Assembly (NCBI RefSeq): GCF_023701485.1
Contig: NZ_JAMQBK010000088.1
Span: 1-64,000 of the forward strand
Reading direction: 5' to 3'
Length of the DNA stretch: 64,000 nt
DNA from: Aporhodopirellula aestuarii
GTDB taxonomy: Bacteria > Planctomycetota > Planctomycetia > Pirellulales > Pirellulaceae
The position numbers were made by a program, and so were the translations under genes. Below, one piece after another: positions 44,928-54,903 of this stretch. Position 1 is the stretch's first letter. Each line of letters opens with the position of its first letter. The notes under the pieces were generated by a model. That model saw only the letters and a list, made by a program, of their open reading frames with translations, was not told the origin of the DNA and did not search any database.

Positions 44928-45248
44928 TTCAAATCTCGAATATGTCACGTTGGAAGATCTCGAACTGTCGCCTCCAGCCTAAGCTGACGCGGGGGCAAAG
45001 GAAAGTGGACGCGACGATTCAGCCCCTTATTGCTGCTTGTGGTATCGTGGGTTCACGGCCGAGCCATGTGTCGCAGCGGTTCAGCGAACGGTCGGCTGCC
45101 CCGCCTGTCTCTGCCCTGCCCTGCCCTGGTTCTACGCGGTCCTGATTTTGCCTCATCTGATTGGTCTTGGCTCGGCGAGCATTTCCCGGCGTCATCCGAT
45201 TGCCTCCCGCAGCTCCTGTCTCGTCCCCACGTTTTCTTCGGCCAACCC
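44928..45248. other. Divergent intergenic region with a CCCTG tract
   Basis: The 321 bases separate the pntAA start (leftward) from the sulfatase start (rightward) and must hold both promoters. A CTGCCCTGCCCTGCCCTGG tract lies at 45111-45129, resembling the tracts at 4944 and 18657. The open frame from 45030 into the sulfatase is not expected to be translated before 45249. Confidence 0.55.
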
Positions 45249-46802
45249 ATGGAGTGTTCTGTGTCTCGTCGATCCTTCAATTTTCTGTTTTCATCGTGTT
45301 GCGGTGCGTTGGCCTTGTGGGCTTGCATGACGCATCGCGATTCGATTCATGCGGACGAGTCTCGGGATACCCCACCGAACGTCGTTTTCATCATGGCAGA
45401 TGACTTGGGGTACGGCGAACTGGGTTGTTACGGTCAGCAGAAGATTCAGACTCCGAATCTCGACCGGTTGGCCGCCCAGGGAATGCGGATGACGCAGCAT
45501 TACAGCGGTGCCCCGGTTTGTGCGCCGGCCCGCTGTGTGTTGATGAGCGGACAACATCTCGGGCATGCCGAGATTCGTGGGAACCGTGATTCCGGAAACG
45601 GTCGCAAGTTTCCGGGGCAATGGCCGATCACCAGCGAGTTAGTCACAATCGCGGAAGTGTTGAAGGCGGCGGGGTACGCGACGGGAGGTTTTGGGAAATG
45701 GGGCCTCGGGCCGAGTGACACTTCAGGTGGTCCGAACAATCAAGGGTTCGATCGATTCTTCGGTTACAACTGCCAACGCAACGCACACAGCTATTACCCG
45801 CCGTTTCTAAACAGCGATGAGGAAGAGGAGACGATCAACGAATCGCCGATTCCCGGCCATCGGAAAAAGCCGACCGGTGCCGTTGTCGCGGATGATTATC
45901 GTGCCGATGTCTATGCACCGGATCGCATTCTCGCCGAAGCACTCGATTGGCTCGGCGAGCATCGTGACCGTCCATTTTTCTTGTATCTGCCTTTTGTCGA
46001 ACCTCATGTTTCGATGCAACCGCCGCAGGAATGGATCGACCGATATCCGACTGCATGGGATGAAGAGAACGGCGTGTACCGTGGCGAGAATGGTTACCTG
46101 CCGCATCCAAGACCACGGGCCGCTTACGCGGCAATGATCTCGGATCTTGATGAGCACGTCGGAACGGTGTTGGATCGTCTTGATAAATACGGGGTGGCGG
46201 ATGAGACGATCGTGATTTTTACTTCGGATAACGGGCCGACCCACGGTGGCCGTGATCCTCGTTTTCACATCGGAGGCGCTGGGTGTACCTTTTTTGAATC
46301 CGCCGGTGGTTTGAAAGGGTACAAGGGCAGTTGTTACGAAGGCGGCCTGCGAGTGCCCTGCATCGTTCGTTGGCCGGGGCACATCACGTCCGGTTCGGTG
46401 TCGACGATGCCATCGTATTTCCCGGATTGGTTTGCGACGCTCACGTCGGTCTGCGGTGGTGAATTACCGGCCGGGCAGGTTATCGACGGGATTGATTTGA
46501 GTGCCGAGTTGACGGGAGGACAAACGCCTCACCGCGAGCAACCCATGATTTGGGAGTTCGCCGGTTACGGCGGGATCTTTGCGATCCGTGACGGCGACTG
46601 GAAAGCGGTTCGGACGAAGACGAACAGCAAGAGGCCTGGGGCGTGGGAGCTTTATCATGTTGCGACCGACCCTGCGGAGGCATCCGATGTGGCGGCATTG
46701 CACCCGGAAATCGTGACGCGGCTCGCCGCTGAGTTTGCAAGTCATCGGACGGCCGAGAGCGATTTCCCGCAGCCGCTGCTTGATCCTTCGAACCGGCGTT
46801 AG
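45249..46802 (+). CDS. Secreted formylglycine-dependent sulfatase
   Basis: The ATG at 45249 gives 517 residues. The signal region SRRSFNFLFSSCCGALALWAC has a twin-arginine-like start. Type I sulfatase motifs are clear: VVFIMADDLGYGELGCYG (metal-binding Asp pair) and VCAPARCVLMSG, the C-x-P-x-R site whose cysteine becomes formylglycine. TSDNGPTHGG supplies the other metal ligands. It removes sulfate esters from sulfated polysaccharides or other sulfated compounds; substrate unknown. The stop overlaps the convergent dtd gene by four bases. Confidence 0.93.
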   Translation: MECSVSRRSFNFLFSSCCGALALWACMTHRDSIHADESRDTPPNVVFIMADDLGYGELGCYGQQKIQTPNLDRLAAQGMRMTQHYSGAPVCAPARCVLMSGQHLGHAEIRGNRDSGNGRKFPGQWPITSELVTIAEVLKAAGYATGGFGKWGLGPSDTSGGPNNQGFDRFFGYNCQRNAHSYYPPFLNSDEEEETINESPIPGHRKKPTGAVVADDYRADVYAPDRILAEALDWLGEHRDRPFFLYLPFVEPHVSMQPPQEWIDRYPTAWDEENGVYRGENGYLPHPRPRAAYAAMISDLDEHVGTVLDRLDKYGVADETIVIFTSDNGPTHGGRDPRFHIGGAGCTFFESAGGLKGYKGSCYEGGLRVPCIVRWPGHITSGSVSTMPSYFPDWFATLTSVCGGELPAGQVIDGIDLSAELTGGQTPHREQPMIWEFAGYGGIFAIRDGDWKAVRTKTNSKRPGAWELYHVATDPAEASDVAALHPEIVTRLAAEFASHRTAESDFPQPLLDPSNRR

Positions 46803-47251
46803 CGAATGATTTCGTCGGAATCGAGGATGATCGTGACGGGGCCGTCATTGACCAGTGATACGGCCATGTCCGCGGCAAAGATTCCGCGTGCTACCGGGAG
46901 GCCGAGCGAATGCAGGTGATCGGCGTAGCGTTCGTACAGATTTTTGGCCATGTCGGGCGGTGCGGCAGCGGTGAACGAAGGGCGTCGTCCTCTGCGGCAA
47001 TCGGCCAATAGCGTGAATTGGCTGATCGCGAGAACACCGCCTCCCGCTTCGACGACGTTTCGATTCATCTTGCCGGCTTCATCGGGAAAGATCCGTAGGT
47101 TGGCGGTTTTGTCGGCGATCGCGCGGACGGTATCGACCGAGTCGCCATGGGCGATCCCGACGAGTGCGACCAAGCCATGATCAATCTGACCCACGATATC
47201 GCCATCGACGCGGACGTCGGCTTGTAAACTCCGTTGCAGGATGACTTTCAC
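46799..47251 (-). CDS. dtd: D-aminoacyl-tRNA deacylase
   Basis: A 150-residue DTD. The two family blocks are SQFTLLADCRRGRRPSF near 77-93 (catalytic Thr in SQFTL) and SLVNDGPVTIILDS near the C-terminus (the GP cis-proline motif). It removes D-amino acids mischarged on tRNA in the cytosol. Length is standard. It ends convergent with and overlapping the sulfatase gene and starts 60 bases from the divergent DUF1559-like gene. Confidence 0.95.
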   Translation of the reverse strand: MKVILQRSLQADVRVDGDIVGQIDHGLVALVGIAHGDSVDTVRAIADKTANLRIFPDEAGKMNRNVVEAGGGVLAISQFTLLADCRRGRRPSFTAAAPPDMAKNLYERYADHLHSLGLPVARGIFAADMAVSLVNDGPVTIILDSDEIIR

Positions 47252-47320
47252 GAAGAAGTCTCGCTAAGATAGGTGTGAGTATGAAATTTGTTGTTCTTTG
47301 TCGCGTAACGTGTGAATCGT

Positions 47321-48232
47321 ATGCCGTACTTGTTCACTTGCCCACACTGTCACACGCGAACCGAGGTCGAAGATGAATTCAGCGGTCAATCGGGCGAATG
47401 TGTGGTTTGTGGACGTGAGATCACGTTACCTGATTTTGCCCCTGGCGCGGCTTCGAACCGGACCTCGAAGGCCGGTGGTTCGGGCCCTCGAAAACGTCGA
47501 TCTGCCGCTTGGGTGGCTGCCGCGGTCGTGATGTTATTGCTGGTCGGGGCGTCCATCATCGCGGTGGCGCGGATCGGTGGTACGACCGCTCAGAGGTTGC
47601 GAGAAGGCCGTGCCCGGCTCGCGAGCATCAAGAACATGGAAACGATCGCTCAGGCGCTCAACGCGTATGCGGCCGACCATGGTTCCTACCCTGCCCCGGC
47701 GATTTACAGCCGATCGGGCAAACCGTTGCTTTCGTGGCGCGTCGCGATTTTGCCGTACCTCGGTGAGGAGGATTTGTATGAACGGTTTAATCTCAGCGCG
47801 GCTTGGGATAGCGGACCAAACCAGATGATGACCTATCAAGACATGCCATCGATTTATCGGCATCCTGACTCGCAGCCATGGGGAACCGACACCGTCTACC
47901 ACTTGGTCACGGGCAGTGGCACGCTGTTTCCTAAGACGGGAGCGTTGGGGCCGAAGCAAGTGACCGACGGGGCAACCAAAACGCTCTTGTTGGTCGAAGC
48001 TCGGGTTTCGAGCACGTGGACCGAACCGCTTGATCTCGATTTTGTGGGGACGGGCGGGAAGATCAACTCGACGTCGGGGAACGATTTTGGCGGGGTGACC
48101 GAAGGCGGCGTGTGTGTGGTCACGGTTGACGGCCGGGGGCATTTCATGCCTGAGACGACCGCACCGATGACGGTCAATGCGCTCGTGACGCCACGCGGCG
48201 GTGAGCCGTTGCCCGACGACGTGTTGGATTGA
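47321..48232 (+). CDS. Zinc-ribbon membrane protein with DUF1559-like domain
   Basis: From the ATG at 47321 (GTG at 47312 also possible) the product has about 303 residues. The N-terminus carries a zinc ribbon (CPHCHTRTEVEDEF, then CVVCGREITLPD). A transmembrane helix follows (WVAAAVVMLLLVGASIIAVA), then a DUF1559-type domain beginning IKNMETIAQALNAYAADHGSYP and ending in VVTVDGRGHFM. It differs from the other DUF1559 proteins here in having a cytosolic zinc ribbon instead of a pilin leader. Function unknown. Confidence 0.85.
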   Translation: MPYLFTCPHCHTRTEVEDEFSGQSGECVVCGREITLPDFAPGAASNRTSKAGGSGPRKRRSAAWVAAAVVMLLLVGASIIAVARIGGTTAQRLREGRARLASIKNMETIAQALNAYAADHGSYPAPAIYSRSGKPLLSWRVAILPYLGEEDLYERFNLSAAWDSGPNQMMTYQDMPSIYRHPDSQPWGTDTVYHLVTGSGTLFPKTGALGPKQVTDGATKTLLLVEARVSSTWTEPLDLDFVGTGGKINSTSGNDFGGVTEGGVCVVTVDGRGHFMPETTAPMTVNALVTPRGGEPLPDDVLD

Positions 48233-48336
48233 TCAGATTTCAAAGTGATTGGGGCAATCGCACCTGTTGAGGATGCGAGTTTGGGAAGGCACCCGCCTTG
48301 AACGCGAGAAAAACCTCGCCATCAAACATTGCAAAT

Positions 48337-48376
48337 CAAAAACGCCGGCATCGCAAAATTGCGACGTCGGCGTTTT
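48337..48376. terminator. Bidirectional terminator between convergent genes
   Basis: AAAAACGCCG at 48337-48346 pairs with CGGCGTTTTTT at 48368-48378, with an inner CGC/GCG pairing around AAAATT. A-rich sequence on the left and a T run on the right allow termination of both the rightward DUF1559-like gene and leftward argG. Confidence 0.8.
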
Positions 48377-48405
48377 TTGTGATTCGATTTTGAGAGCAGC
48401 CGTTC

Positions 48406-49620
48406 TTAGAACTTCCGCGGGGAGACGCGGCCTTGAACGCGACTTGGCAGCCCATGGATGCGAAGGAATCCTTCGGCGTCGTCTTGGTTGTACGATCCGC
48501 CACCTTCCATCGTGGCGATTTCTTCGTCGTAGAGGCTGTTGGGGCTCGTACGGGAAGCAACCATGATGTTGCCTTTGTAGAGCTGCAGCGTGACTTCGCC
48601 GGTGACGGGCTTTTGTGCTTCGCGAATGAATGCGAAGAGGGCGTCCATCTTGGGCGTGTACCAGAAACCGTAGTAAACCATTTCGGCGACTTCGGGGGCG
48701 AGGCGGTCTCGCAAGTGCATCAGGTCGCGGTCCATAGTGAGTTGTTCGACATACATCAATGCGTCGTAGAGCACTGTCATGCCGGGCGACTCGTAGACGC
48801 CACGGCTCTTCATGCCGACAAATCGGTTTTCGACCATGTCGATCCGGCCGACGCCATTGCGTCCGGCGACGGTGTTGAGTTGTTCGACCATTTCGAGCGC
48901 TGTGACTTTTTTGCCATTGAGGGTCACAGGGACGCCGGATTCGAATCCGATCGTCACTTCTTCAGCTTTGTCCGGTGCAGCTTGTGGTGAAACGCCCATT
49001 CCGAAATCGACGAGTTCGACGCCGTTGACGTCGAGCTCTTCGAGTTTGCCGGCTTCGTAGGAAATGTGCAGAACGTTTTCGTCGCTGCTGTACGGTTTCG
49101 CCGTCGATGCTTTGACGGGGATTCGTTTGGCGTCGCAGTACTCGATCAGTTCGGTGCGTCCTGGGAAGGCGTCACGGAACGATTTGATCCGCCAGGGGGC
49201 GATCATTTCGATGCTCGGGTTGAGAGCTTCGGCGGCGAGTTGGAAGCGACATTGGTCGTTGCCTTTGCCGGTTGCGCCGTGGGCGTAGGCGGTGGCGCCG
49301 ACTTCGCGAGCGACTTCGAGGCAGACTTTGCTGATCAGGGGGCGAGCGATCGAGGTGCCCAAAAGATAGATTTGCTCGTACTTGGCTTGCCAGGCGAGCA
49401 CGGGAAACGCGAAATCGCGGCACAATTCTTCGCGGACGTCGACGAGTCGTGAAGATTTCGCGCCGCAGGTGCGAGCCTTCTCCATAATCGCGTCGCGATC
49501 CTCACAGGGCTGGCCCAAATCTACGTAAACACAGTGAACTTCATAGCCTTGATCCTGCAACCATCCGAGGATGACGGAGGTATCGAGTCCACCGGAATAA
49601 GCCAGCACGCAACTTTTCAT
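48406..49620 (-). CDS. argG: Argininosuccinate synthase
   Basis: A 404-residue enzyme joining citrulline and aspartate with ATP in arginine synthesis. The ATP-pyrophosphatase motif AYSGGLDTSVILGWL is at about 8-22, YAHGATGKGNDQCRF carries the citrulline/aspartate site, and SDENVLHISYEAGKLE is the conserved middle. Length is normal. It stands alone, with no other arg genes next to it. Confidence 0.97.
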   Translation of the reverse strand: MKSCVLAYSGGLDTSVILGWLQDQGYEVHCVYVDLGQPCEDRDAIMEKARTCGAKSSRLVDVREELCRDFAFPVLAWQAKYEQIYLLGTSIARPLISKVCLEVAREVGATAYAHGATGKGNDQCRFQLAAEALNPSIEMIAPWRIKSFRDAFPGRTELIEYCDAKRIPVKASTAKPYSSDENVLHISYEAGKLEELDVNGVELVDFGMGVSPQAAPDKAEEVTIGFESGVPVTLNGKKVTALEMVEQLNTVAGRNGVGRIDMVENRFVGMKSRGVYESPGMTVLYDALMYVEQLTMDRDLMHLRDRLAPEVAEMVYYGFWYTPKMDALFAFIREAQKPVTGEVTLQLYKGNIMVASRTSPNSLYDEEIATMEGGGSYNQDDAEGFLRIHGLPSRVQGRVSPRKF

Positions 49621-49761
49621 ATCGAATCAACATCCAATCACGGGGTAAATTTGTCTATGTTTGTAAGGGGTGTCATTTAAGTGGCCGCTGCCCAAAGACG
49701 CAAGCGGCAGTATAAATCGACATTCTTCCCCCCACCGTTGTCCTTCCCTACAAAATTTCCG

Positions 49762-50664
49762 ATGACTCCCCCTGCCCCGCAATCGCCGTCTATCGGCAAC
49801 GAAGTCCCCTCTTCCCTGCGAGAATTACTGGCTTCCGTTGCCAACGGAACCGTCGGGGTTGATCAAGCGGCCGGGAGCGTCGCGTCCATGATGCGGCAAA
49901 CCGATGATGGAAAGATGGGCGCTCTTGGTGAAGTCGCCTCGATACCGGGAGCCACGGTCGATCTCGGTCGCCGCGACCGGTGCGGGTTCGGCGAAGTGAT
50001 TTATGGCGAAGGTAAGAGCACCGATTTGATGATCCGGATCGTCGAAACGCAGCTCGGGGCGGAGCAGAGTTGCCTGATCACTCGGATCGATCCGACCTCC
50101 GCGGCGCAGTTGCGACGCCATTTCCGTCACACGCACCACAATCCAGCGGCTCGAACACTGCGAATTGCGGGACAGCCCGCACAGCTCGTTTCGCCGGTCT
50201 TGGACGATGCCATTGCCCATGTGGCGGTCGTGACGGCGGGCAGTACGGATGCGTCAGTAGCTGAGGAGGCGGTCGAAACGCTCACATGGATGGGGATCGC
50301 CCACCGGCGTGTGGAAGACATCGGAGTTGCCGGTCCGCAACGGTTGCTCGCGGCGGTTCCTGCCCTGCGAAAGGCGGCCGCGATTGTGGTGATCGCGGGC
50401 ATGGAGGGCGCGTTGCCGCCGACGGTCGCCGGCCATGTCGGCGTTCCCGTCATCGCGGTTCCGACGAGCACGGGGTACGGGGCGAATTTCGCGGGACTGA
50501 CCCCATTGATGGGTATGTTGACTTCATGCGCGGCGAACGTTGCGGTGGTCAACATCGATGCGGGGTTCAAAGGCGCCTATTTGGCTGGTCTGATCGCCAC
50601 GCAATTGATCGCCGCCGAGAAAGACGCGAAGGAACGATCGATTAGCCAGTACGAGGGCGTTTGA
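49762..50664 (+). CDS. larB: Nickel-pincer cofactor biosynthesis protein LarB
   Basis: From the ATG at 49762 the protein has 300 residues; the frame extends back to 49681 without family character. The C-terminal domain is AIR carboxylase (PurE)-like: VVTAGSTDASVAEEAVETL, VVIAGMEGALPPTVAGHV and PTSTGYGANFAGLTPLMGMLTSCA (split: the GYGANF and LTSC blocks are the LarB hallmarks). LarB carboxylates and hydrolyses nicotinic acid adenine dinucleotide to start the nickel-pincer cofactor of lactate racemase-type enzymes. No larC or larE is adjacent. Confidence 0.92.
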   Translation: MTPPAPQSPSIGNEVPSSLRELLASVANGTVGVDQAAGSVASMMRQTDDGKMGALGEVASIPGATVDLGRRDRCGFGEVIYGEGKSTDLMIRIVETQLGAEQSCLITRIDPTSAAQLRRHFRHTHHNPAARTLRIAGQPAQLVSPVLDDAIAHVAVVTAGSTDASVAEEAVETLTWMGIAHRRVEDIGVAGPQRLLAAVPALRKAAAIVVIAGMEGALPPTVAGHVGVPVIAVPTSTGYGANFAGLTPLMGMLTSCAANVAVVNIDAGFKGAYLAGLIATQLIAAEKDAKERSISQYEGV

Positions 50665-50829
50665 TCGGGTTTCCGATGTCACGCGATAGCCGTTTCTGCG
50701 TTGGCAGGCGGATCCTGGTCTGGCAGACTTAACGGTGCGTTAGACTGATGGGCGAAGCGGGCTGTGTTGGCAACCCGCCGTGAGTAGACGTCCTTGCTCG
50801 CCTCATCGACTGCTTTACCAGGAATTTTG

Positions 50830-51714
50830 ATGCAACGTCGTCCATTGAAACTGCGGACCCGCGAATCATCTGACCACAAAGGGACCTTTGGTCGCGTGTT
50901 GTTGGTTGGTGGATCGCGCGGGATGGCGGGATCGATCTCGTTGTCGTCGATCGCAGCGTTGCATACCGGTTCGGGGCTGGTCGCTGCGGCCGTTCCCGAT
51001 CCGGTTTTGGAAACGGTCGCCGGGTTCCATGCGGCGTTGATGACGATCGCGATGCCTGCCCAAGACGGTTGTTTTTCGGTGGGTGCTTGGTCGCCGCTGA
51101 AAGGATTGATATCTCGGCAAGACGCGATCGGGGTGGGACCGGGGATGACAACGAACGAGGGCAGCGTTGCGATTGTCGACGGATTGCTGCGGCAACGTCA
51201 AACGCCAGTCGTGTTCGATGCCGACGCGCTCAACGTGATCTCAGAGCATCGTCTTTTCGACGATGAAGCAATCGTCAGGACGGAAGGTGATGCAGCCGTC
51301 GTGTTGACGCCCCATCCGGGAGAGTTGTCGAGATTGACGGGGGTTCCCGCGAGCGATGGTGACGAGCAATTGGCCGCGGCGCAGCGCATGGCGGACCGCT
51401 TGGGGATCACCATCGTTGTCAAAGGCGGACCGACACGCGTGACGGATGGATGTGCGCCGGATGCACCGGGGCGAACCTTTGTCAACTCAACCGGCAATCC
51501 CGCGATGGCGACGGCTGGTTGTGGTGATGTGCTGACCGGTGTAATCACCTCGTTGCTCGGCCAGGGTTTGTCTGGATGGGACGCCGCCCGATTGGGCGTT
51601 TGGATCCACGGCCGGGCTGGCGATGTGGCCGCGTCGGCGATCAGCGCCGCTGGCATGACGGCGGCCCACTTGGTTGAAACGTTGGCGATTGTTGCTGACG
51701 AGATGGCCGAGTGA
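50830..51714 (+). CDS. nnrD: ADP/ATP-dependent NAD(P)H-hydrate dehydratase
   Basis: The ATG at 50830 follows AGGAA and gives 294 residues. The ribokinase-like fold is marked by [19 protein letters not shown] near the start, DADALNVI and [12 protein letters not shown] in the middle, and the catalytic [18 protein letters not shown] near the C-terminus. It repairs hydrated NAD(P)H (NADHX, NADPHX). The epimerase partner domain (NnrE) is absent, so it must be encoded elsewhere. It lies 165 bases after larB on the same strand. Confidence 0.92.
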   Translation: MQRRPLKLRTRESSDHKGTFGRVLLVGGSRGMAGSISLSSIAALHTGSGLVAAAVPDPVLETVAGFHAALMTIAMPAQDGCFSVGAWSPLKGLISRQDAIGVGPGMTTNEGSVAIVDGLLRQRQTPVVFDADALNVISEHRLFDDEAIVRTEGDAAVVLTPHPGELSRLTGVPASDGDEQLAAAQRMADRLGITIVVKGGPTRVTDGCAPDAPGRTFVNSTGNPAMATAGCGDVLTGVITSLLGQGLSGWDAARLGVWIHGRAGDVAASAISAAGMTAAHLVETLAIVADEMAE

Positions 51715-51743
51715 ACCAGTACATCTCGTGACCAAACAAAAAC

Positions 51744-51776
51744 AGCCGACATGGGGAAGCGTTCCCCATGTCGGCT
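51744..51776 (-). terminator. Rho-independent terminator of the HtrA gene
   Basis: A perfect 15-bp stem (51744-51758 with 51762-51776) closes a GCG loop. On the minus strand it is followed by TGTTTTTGTTTGG. It stands between the convergent nnrD and HtrA genes and serves mainly the leftward transcript. Confidence 0.88.
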
Positions 51777-51821
51777 GCCGTATAACGTGTCGTGTCGAAC
51801 GCCGTCGGTTGTTGGCGTGCG

Positions 51822-53309
51822 TTAGCGGATCACGAGCAACATACGGGTGTTGCCGCGCCGCACAACGACTTGCAGTGGCACCTGTTGCCGCTGAGCCTCG
51901 GCGAGGATCTGCGTCAACTGGGCAACCGAGTTGACCGGGCGACCGGCCGCACCTTCGATCACGTCACCGACTTGCATTCCCGCCTCGGCGGCAATGCCCT
52001 CATCGTTGACGCTGGTGACGATCAGGCCTTGTTCCAGATCCGTGTAGCCGTATCGTTCGGCCGTGCGAGGCGTGACGGGTTCGAGTTCGGCTCCCAGTGC
52101 CGTTCCCGCGCCGAACATCGCCATCGCTTGGTCGGTTCGTTCTTGCAGGTTGACGGTGACATCCATCATCTTGCCGTTCCGGTTGACCTTCATCTGGACG
52201 CTCTCTCCCGGCGGACGACTGGCGATGTAGTTGACCAATCGCGAGCTGGTGGTCACCGGGCGTCCGTCGGTTTCGAGGATGACATCACCGGGTTGCAGCT
52301 TAGCGTTGGCGGCAGGTTGGCCGGCCAACACGCCACGGATCAACGCACCCTTATTCACCTTGAGGCCGAATTCTTCGACGACTTCCGGAGTCACGTCGGC
52401 GACCTGGGCACCCAGGAATCCGCGACGAACTTCACCGTGTTCGATGATCGAGTTGAGGACCGGTCGGGCGAGTCCAACGGGGATGGCGAAACCGATCCCC
52501 GCGCTGGCACCCGATCGAGACAAAATCGCCGTGTTGATGCCGATCAATTCACCCCGCAAGTTGACCAGCGGGCCACCGGAGTTGCCGGGGTTGATGGCGG
52601 CATCGGTTTGCAAGAAGTCTTCAAATCCGTGACCGCCGTCGACGATTCCTTGGACGCGGTTTTTTCCGCTGATGATGCCCGCGGTCACGGTTTGATCGAG
52701 ACCAAAGGGGCTGCCGATGGCGAGCACCCAGTCACCGACTTGGATCGCGTCACTGTCGCCGAACGGAACCGCGGTCAGGCCGTCACGGTTGATCTTCAAG
52801 ACCGCGAGGTCGGTTTCGGGGTCGGTGCCGACAACATCAGCATCGACTTTCACCCCGTGGCTGAGTTCGACGCTAACGATATCGGCGCCTTCGACGACGT
52901 GGTTGTTGGTCAAGATATAGCCATCTTCACGGACAATCACTCCGCTGCCTTGGCCTTGTTGTTGGGGTTCGGAGTTTTGCCGCCCGCGGCCGTCACGGAA
53001 GTATTCTTCGAATCCCGGCGGCAATTGCCGGCGGAGATTCGGAGGTAGTTGTCGGGCGCGGGATGCGACATCGGTTTTGGTGCTGATACTGACCACGCTG
53101 GGCCGTATCACTTCCGCAACGGTGCGGAAGGCGGACGAGATATCTTGTGCGGTGTTCAGGTTTTGCATCGCCGCGCGACCCTGAATTTGCTGTTCGGCGT
53201 AGGCGTCGTTGTTTGCCGCATGGGGCAGGCTCATCATGACGCCAACGATAAGCGTCGCGACCCAAGCGGTCGCTAAGACGATGCTGATTCGCTTCCATTG
53301 CTTCTGCAT
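51822..53309 (-). CDS. Periplasmic HtrA/DegP-type serine protease
   Basis: The ATG at 53309 has AAGGAG eight bases upstream and begins a signal anchor (ISIVLATAWVATLIVGVMM), giving 495 residues; the frame back to 53468 is not coding. The trypsin-like triad is His in LTNNHVVEGAD, Asp in TDLAVLKI and Ser in NPGNSGGPLVN. Two PDZ domains follow (RGFLGAQVADVTPEV and TDLEQGLIVTSVNDEG mark them). It degrades or refolds damaged proteins outside the cytoplasm. The gene is divergent from glgC (294-base gap). Confidence 0.93.
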   Translation of the reverse strand: MQKQWKRISIVLATAWVATLIVGVMMSLPHAANNDAYAEQQIQGRAAMQNLNTAQDISSAFRTVAEVIRPSVVSISTKTDVASRARQLPPNLRRQLPPGFEEYFRDGRGRQNSEPQQQGQGSGVIVREDGYILTNNHVVEGADIVSVELSHGVKVDADVVGTDPETDLAVLKINRDGLTAVPFGDSDAIQVGDWVLAIGSPFGLDQTVTAGIISGKNRVQGIVDGGHGFEDFLQTDAAINPGNSGGPLVNLRGELIGINTAILSRSGASAGIGFAIPVGLARPVLNSIIEHGEVRRGFLGAQVADVTPEVVEEFGLKVNKGALIRGVLAGQPAANAKLQPGDVILETDGRPVTTSSRLVNYIASRPPGESVQMKVNRNGKMMDVTVNLQERTDQAMAMFGAGTALGAELEPVTPRTAERYGYTDLEQGLIVTSVNDEGIAAEAGMQVGDVIEGAAGRPVNSVAQLTQILAEAQRQQVPLQVVVRRGNTRMLLVIR

Positions 53310-53603
53310 TTTCGATTCTCCTTGAGGAAGATGGGGACTTTCGGGAGTTTCAACGGGAGGCCTTGTGTTACGTGACCAGATGCATTTTTGTTGATTGACC
53401 CGAATGAACTGAATTCGCTTGAAAAATTGGCAGTGAATTTGCTGCGAAAAACGAAACCAAGCAAACAACGCACCAATTTGCTACGTTGTCGGAAAAGGTG
53501 TTTTGCGTTTTGGTGGTGTTCGTTACCCTTTCTGCTGCACGAAGGGGTTTCTCGTGCCCGATAATGCAGTTCTGTGGGCCCGGTTCGCAATGAGTTGTGT
53601 GAA

Positions 53604-54875
53604 ATGATGGATCTGGAAATGATGCAACGAACCCTGACGGTGATTCTGGCGGGCGGGCGTGGTTCCCGGTTGGAACCGTTGACGCGAGATCGCGCGAAAC
53701 CGGCGGTGCCGATCGGCGGTTGCTATCGCATAATCGATTTCGTCCTGAGCAATTGTCTCAACAGCGGCATGCGACGGCTGTTGATGCTGACTCAGTACAA
53801 AGCTCAATCGCTCGACCGTCACATCCAGCTCGCGTGGACGAATTATTTTAGCCGCGAACTCGGCGAGTTCATCGACGTCGTCCCCCCCCAACAACGCATC
53901 GATGACAATTGGTATCAAGGGACCGCGGACGCTGTCTACCAGAATATTTACGCGATCGAACGGGCGATGCCCGAGTACGTGGTCATCCTCGCTGGGGATC
54001 ACTTGTACAAAATGAATTATCACACGATGGTGGATTTTCACCATCGCATGGGGGCGGACATCACTGTCGGAGCTCTGCGGGTTAGCCGTGACGAAGCTCG
54101 CCAATTTGGGGTGATGCAGACCGATCTGGATAACCGCCTGATCGAGTTTGAAGAGAAACCGAACGATCCCAAGCCGACGTTGGACAACCCCGACGTTTGC
54201 CTTGCCTCGATGGGCATCTACGTCTTCAACACGCGTTTCCTATTTGAGCGTTTGTGCGATGACGCGACGGACCCCAACAGCAGCCATGATTTTGGCAAAA
54301 ACATCATCCCCGCCGCGATCGCCGACAGCAAAGTGTTTGCGTTCCCGTTTACGGATGAGAATCGAAAGAGCGACGCGTATTGGCGGGATGTCGGCACTCT
54401 CGAAGCTTACTATGAAGCCAACATGGACTTGGTGACGGTTGACCCCCAATTGAATCTGTACGATTCGCAATGGCCGATCCGGTCCTTCCGACCCCAATTG
54501 CCTCCGCCCAAGTTTGTCTTCGGCAGCGAGGGGCGGTCCAACCGGAAAGGTGTTGCGCTCGATTCGATCATCTGTCAGGGGGCCATTATCAGTGGGGGGA
54601 CGGTGCTGCGATCGATCGTCGGAGCGGGGTGTCGGGTCAACAGTTATGCTCAGGTTGAAGACAGCATTCTGTTTGACAACGTCGAAGTGGGACGGCACAG
54701 CCGGATCCGTCGAGCGATTATTGACAAAGACGTGCGGATCCCACCGGAAACCGAAATCGGCTATGATCCCGTTTTGGATGCCGCCCGAGGGTTAACGGTG
54801 ACGGACAGCGGGTTGGTGGTGATAGCTCGAGGCGAGTTGATTCGCACCAACGATTCGGTGTCTTCGTTCGCCTGA
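53604..54875 (+). CDS. glgC: Glucose-1-phosphate adenylyltransferase
   Basis: A protein of about 423 residues making ADP-glucose for glycogen. The nucleotidyltransferase loop AGGRGSRLEPLTRDRAKPAV is near the N-terminus, then FDFVLSNCLNSGM-like (here IIDFVLSNCLNSGM) and WYQGTADAVYQN, the catalytic Asp region in LAGDHLYKM, and FEEKP of the sugar site. The C-terminal left-handed beta-helix follows. Four ATG codons (53604, 53607, 53619, 53622) could start it; 53604 is a working choice. Confidence 0.95.
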   Translation: MMDLEMMQRTLTVILAGGRGSRLEPLTRDRAKPAVPIGGCYRIIDFVLSNCLNSGMRRLLMLTQYKAQSLDRHIQLAWTNYFSRELGEFIDVVPPQQRIDDNWYQGTADAVYQNIYAIERAMPEYVVILAGDHLYKMNYHTMVDFHHRMGADITVGALRVSRDEARQFGVMQTDLDNRLIEFEEKPNDPKPTLDNPDVCLASMGIYVFNTRFLFERLCDDATDPNSSHDFGKNIIPAAIADSKVFAFPFTDENRKSDAYWRDVGTLEAYYEANMDLVTVDPQLNLYDSQWPIRSFRPQLPPPKFVFGSEGRSNRKGVALDSIICQGAIISGGTVLRSIVGAGCRVNSYAQVEDSILFDNVEVGRHSRIRRAIIDKDVRIPPETEIGYDPVLDAARGLTVTDSGLVVIARGELIRTNDSVSSFA

Positions 54876-54903
54876 CGCCAGTCTTTGCTGGATTTTTGCA
54901 CTG

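Noticed and set aside
51792-53048. A 418-codon rightward open frame opposite the HtrA gene
   Set aside because: It is antisense to a protease with a complete catalytic triad and PDZ domains; the frame is open only because of codon bias in high-GC DNA.
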